From NCBI GenBank assembly GCA_022510845.1, contig JAFLSR010000007.1, positions 1 to 64,000 of the forward strand: a stretch of DNA of 64,000 nt, read 5' to 3'. The position numbers were made by a program, and so were the translations under genes. The notes below the pieces were generated by a model. The model saw nothing but the letters and a program-made list of their open reading frames with translations, searched no databases and was not told the DNA's origin. Below are positions 61,369 to 64,000 of this stretch, piece after piece; within the stretch, counting starts at the first letter, position 1, and every line of letters begins with the position of its first letter. The DNA comes from Treponema sp. (GTDB lineage Bacteria; Spirochaetota; Spirochaetia; Treponematales; Treponemataceae).

Positions 61369-61432
61369 GAGTTTTGCAAAGCAAAACTCGGTAAGCAAGG
61401 CTCTGCCTTGCGACCTATCCCCAGCGGAAGCG
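61369..61432 (+). repeat. Second mosaic module (H3 - GCAAGG hairpin - TCCCCAGCGG)
   Basis: GAGTTTTGC / GCAAAACTC (H3), then GCAAGG / CCTTGC around CTCTG, then CTATCCCCAGCGGAAGC. This is the same order as at 31740-31815 and, inverted, 12648-12706. The rest of the neuB-yebC spacer (61269-61669) holds only the two promoters. Confidence 0.65.
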
Positions 61433-61612
61433 GAACGCGGGAGCGCAGCGAACGAAAACCAACAAGCCCCGACGCAGAGTATCGGCGTATGCCCCCACCA
61501 AGAATCAAATCGCGAATTTCATCAAATGAAAATTCCTCGGAAAAAGTCGCCAAAATCCGCGTCTAGTCAAGCCGATTCTCGGACAAATTTCCTTGCACAC
61601 ACATTGAAATAC

Positions 61613-61642
61613 TTGACCAAAATGCGAAATTTTTGCTAGAAT
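61613..61642 (+). promoter_or_regulatory. Promoter of yebC-ruvC
   Basis: TTGACC (61613-61618), 18-bp spacer, TAGAAT (61637-61642). The leader is about 20 nt with SD AAAGGAG. Confidence 0.75.
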
Positions 61643-61669
61643 GTATTATTAGTTTATAAAGGAGTAAAT

Positions 61670-62416
61670 ATGTCTGGACACAGCAAATGGGCAACCATAA
61701 AACATGCCAAGGGCATCGCCGACGCAAAGCGCGGTCAGCTCTTTACGAAATTCATCAAGGAAATTTCAATCGCGGCACGAATGGGCGGCGGCGACCCCAA
61801 TTCCAATCCGCGTCTTCGCACTGCCATCCTCAAAGCGCGCGCATCGAATATGCCTAAAGACAACATCGAACGCGCCATCAAAAAAGGAACGGGCGAACTT
61901 GGCGGAAAGACTTTCGAAGAACTCACTTATGAAGGATACGCGCCGGGCGGAGTTGCGGTATTGGTGGAAGTCCTCACCGACAACAAAAACCGCGCCGCAG
62001 CCGATGTCCGCAACATCTTCAACAAAAACGGCGGAAACTTGGGCACAACAGGCTCTGTGAGCAGAATGTTTTCTCGCAAAGGCACAATCACTTACGACGC
62101 GGAAAAAGTCAACGAAGACGAACTCATGGAAGCGGGACTTGAAGCGGGCGCGGACGACATCGTAAACGAAGACGGAATCATCACTGTCACGACATCGCAG
62201 GAAAATTTCGCCGCCGTCATGGAAACGCTGCAAGAAAAGGGCTTCGAATCGCTTTCGGGAGAAGTCGGAATGGTTCCCGAAGCCTATCAGCCTGTGGACA
62301 AGGAGACCGCCGCGAAAATCCAAAAGATGGTGGATCGCCTTGAAGAAAACGACGATGTTCAGAACGTCTATACGACGGTGGAATATCCAGACGACTTCGA
62401 TCCCAGCGCAGAATAA
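61670..62416 (+). CDS. yebC: YebC/PmpR-family protein
   Basis: 248 aa. Family opening MSGHSKWATIKHAKGIADAKRG, then FTKFIKEISIAARMGGGDP, KARASNMPKDNIERAIKKG and a middle YEGYAPGGVAVLVEVLTDN. YebC proteins were long called transcriptional regulators; some have since been reported to aid translation through proline-rich stretches. It has a strong SD (AAAGGAG) and lies 6 bp upstream of ruvC. Confidence 0.95.
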   Translation: MSGHSKWATIKHAKGIADAKRGQLFTKFIKEISIAARMGGGDPNSNPRLRTAILKARASNMPKDNIERAIKKGTGELGGKTFEELTYEGYAPGGVAVLVEVLTDNKNRAAADVRNIFNKNGGNLGTTGSVSRMFSRKGTITYDAEKVNEDELMEAGLEAGADDIVNEDGIITVTTSQENFAAVMETLQEKGFESLSGEVGMVPEAYQPVDKETAAKIQKMVDRLEENDDVQNVYTTVEYPDDFDPSAE

Positions 62417-62422
62417 CTAGAG

Positions 62423-62962
62423 ATGATTTCAAAGCGTGGCGGAGAAACCTCGGGAGCGCCGCGACGCAATTCGCTGCGCGTAATCGGAATCGACCCTGGA
62501 CTTGCCTCAACGGGCTGGGGGGTGATTGATTACGCGCAGAACCGTTTTTCGCTTGTCGGATACGGCGTAATCGAAACCCCTTCAAGCGAAATTCATGGTG
62601 TTCGCCTCCTCAAAATTTTCAACAGCCTTAATTCAATTATAGATGAATTTTCTCCGAACGAATCCGCGATGGAAACCCTTTATTTTGCAAAAAACGTCAC
62701 TAGCGCGATGGGGGTTTCCGAAGCAAGGGGGGTGGCGACGCTTTGCCTTGCAATCCGCGGACTTCCGCTGGGCGAATACAAGCCGAATCAAATCAAACAG
62801 GCTGTCACGGGAACTGCCACCGCCGACAAAGCCTTGGTGGAACGATGCGTGAAAATGCTTTTGGGGCTTGAAACAGAGCCAAAGCCCGACCATGCCGCCG
62901 ACGCGCTCGCTGGCGCGATAACGCACGTGAACTTCAACGCGCTTTCGGTACGACTAAAATAA
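62423..62962 (+). CDS. ruvC: Holliday junction resolvase RuvC
   Basis: 179-aa endonuclease cutting Holliday junctions with RuvAB. Catalytic acids are in GIDPGLASTGWG (Asp), AMETLYFAKN (Glu) and KPDHAADALAGAI (Asp pair). An N-terminal extension of about 18 residues precedes the usual start (RVIGIDPG). The yebC-ruvC pairing is common. ruvA and ruvB are not in the window. Confidence 0.95.
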   Translation: MISKRGGETSGAPRRNSLRVIGIDPGLASTGWGVIDYAQNRFSLVGYGVIETPSSEIHGVRLLKIFNSLNSIIDEFSPNESAMETLYFAKNVTSAMGVSEARGVATLCLAIRGLPLGEYKPNQIKQAVTGTATADKALVERCVKMLLGLETEPKPDHAADALAGAITHVNFNALSVRLK

Positions 62963-63008
62963 AATTCAGCTTTCACAAAAGAGGAAATGTTCCGCGCATC
63001 GCCCCGAC

Positions 63009-64000
63009 TTACGCGATTTTTAATTGCGAAGCGTGCCGCCTGTTCGTGCCCGCGATATTCCGCACAAGTTCTTCCAACGCGGCTTGAATTCCCTGATTGT
63101 ATGTCGAAACATTGTTGTAGCAATTCTGCACGTGCTCTTTGCATTCGAGCGCGGCCTGCGTTCCTCCCGCGCTTTGAAAAGAAGGGCGAAGAGAATCCAA
63201 AATCGAATCCAAAAAAATCTTGAATAGAATTCGCACTTCGAATTTGCCGCATTTTTTTATCGTGTCGGAAACATCGGGAATTGCGCCTGAAAGAATTTCT
63301 TCAAGGAATTTTTTTGCGTTTTGCGAAATCGCGTCCGGAGTCACCGGCAAAAAAGATTCAAGATAATTTTTGATTTCACATTCCGCGCCGTCATGGAAAA
63401 TGCGATTTATGATTTCTGCCGACTGCGTCAAATTCCGCGAAGAAAAATTATATGTGCGCACGCGAGAAAGAATCGTGGGCATGACAGCATTCCGCGCGCA
63501 AGTGGTCAAAATGAAAAGCACTTCATCAGGAGGCTCTTCCAAAATTTTCAAAAGGGCGTTTCGCGTTCCTTCGGGCATCCGTTCGGCGCGTTCAATAACC
63601 ACGACTTTTTTTCCTTCCGCCGCGGCGATGTGCGCCCATTCGGAAAGATTTCTAATTTGCAGAATCGGAATCGAATCATACAAAAACTCGCCTTCAAGTT
63701 TTTGGCAAACGCCTGAGATTTTCAAGGCGAGTTCTTCCAACTTTTTCGCTTCGGGAAGTTCGTGGGCAACGTCGAGTTCTTCCATCAATTCATCGAGTTC
63801 GCTAGTTAGCGCGGCGATTTTTGAAATCTTGTCGCTTCCCGCAAAAAGGATTGGGCTGAACCTTGCTTGGAGTTTTCGAACCGCGCGCAAAAAAAGATAG
63901 CGCGTCGCATTCACATGGCTGTCGCCCAAAGCGCACGAAGAAACGAATGCTTTTTTCGCCGCCTGAATTTCAAGCGTACAGTCGCGAGGTCCAAGCAGCA
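63009..64000 (-). CDS. DNA polymerase III clamp-loader subunit (delta'-like), 5' end beyond the window
   Basis: The open frame continues to the right edge without a start, so the N-terminus is missing; at least 330 codons are seen. The segment IERAERMPEGTRNALLKILE then EPPDEVLFILTTCARNAVMPTILSRVRTYNF is diagnostic of clamp-loader AAA+ subunits (HolB/DnaX group). The visible P-loop region reads LLGPRDCTLEIQ, without the GxGK(T/L) of active ATPases, which fits delta' (a non-hydrolysing subunit). It converges on ruvC with a 46-bp gap. Confidence 0.8.
   Translation of the reverse strand, partial: LLGPRDCTLEIQAAKKAFVSSCALGDSHVNATRYLFLRAVRKLQARFSPILFAGSDKISKIAALTSELDELMEELDVAHELPEAKKLEELALKISGVCQKLEGEFLYDSIPILQIRNLSEWAHIAAAEGKKVVVIERAERMPEGTRNALLKILEEPPDEVLFILTTCARNAVMPTILSRVRTYNFSSRNLTQSAEIINRIFHDGAECEIKNYLESFLPVTPDAISQNAKKFLEEILSGAIPDVSDTIKKCGKFEVRILFKIFLDSILDSLRPSFQSAGGTQAALECKEHVQNCYNNVSTYNQGIQAALEELVRNIAGTNRRHASQLKIA

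Noticed and set aside
61327..61639. Short open frames in the neuB-yebC spacer
   Set aside because: They are translations of the hairpin repeat (TCCCCAG module), with repeat-type low-complexity products and no SD.

Overview
The window looks like chromosomal DNA of a treponeme-type spirochete (phylum Spirochaetota) of moderate GC content. The evidence is the gene order: rpsB-tsf-frr-uppS-cdsA-dxr-rseP in one overlapping block, a fliF-(FliG-like)-fliG-fliH-fliI-fliJ flagellar operon, a PilZ c-di-GMP receptor, a two-domain cyclic-nucleotide-binding protein, and many small lipoproteins. No rRNA, CRISPR array, prophage or intact insertion sequence was seen. One tRNA, Arg(CCG), is present.

Layout. 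0-9 kb: UvrD-type helicase, ribosomal protein S21, a phosphodiester-glycosidase-like lipoprotein, PilZ and TPR proteins, a DUF192 lipoprotein, an unknown secreted protein, the cyclic-nucleotide-binding protein and a secreted esterase. 10-21 kb: Lon, a GPH-type sugar symporter, LptD, UvrA and a small XRE regulator divergent from an outer-membrane barrel. 21.8-22.5 kb: a repeat-rich intergenic region. 22.5-25.3 kb: cytidine deaminase plus a TGS-nucleoside kinase (pyrimidine salvage) and a secreted protein with a G9 tract. 25.3-31.5 kb: flagellar MS-ring, switch and export genes. 31.9-35.7 kb: CTP synthase followed by lptC-lptA-lptB. 35.7-38.5 kb: glycogen synthase and an aminotransferase. 38.5-39.7 kb: a small AT-rich island with an RHS-core remnant and a small membrane protein. 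39.8-43 kb: DivIC-like protein, TsaC, HemW and a signal peptidase. 43-49.3 kb: the rpsB to rseP block (translation, isoprenoid and phospholipid synthesis, site-2 protease). 49.5-64 kb: Maf, tRNA-Arg, HEAT protein, CoaD, SecA, lipoproteins, Nudix, HisS, a NeuB-type synthase, YebC, RuvC and the 3' part of a clamp-loader subunit.

Functional themes. Envelope biogenesis dominates: SecA, signal peptidase, RseP, CdsA, UppS, and LptA/B/C/D at two loci. Motility (MS-ring, switch and export ATPase) and second-messenger sensing (PilZ, cNMP) form a second theme.

Three patterns stand out. (1) About fifteen first-of-operon genes have a well-formed promoter whose -10 box ends only 6-9 nt before the start codon, with no Shine-Dalgarno, so their mRNAs should be leaderless or nearly so. 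(2) The intergenic spaces carry a mosaic of short hairpin modules whose loops are conserved while their stems covary. One spacer also holds a seven-unit, 22-bp-period GAAA/TTTC array. (3) Several enzymes lack a hallmark residue: the CTP synthase has Asp in place of the glutaminase Cys, and the signal peptidase has Ser in place of the catalytic Lys. All functions are read from sequence motifs by eye; no alignment or search was run.
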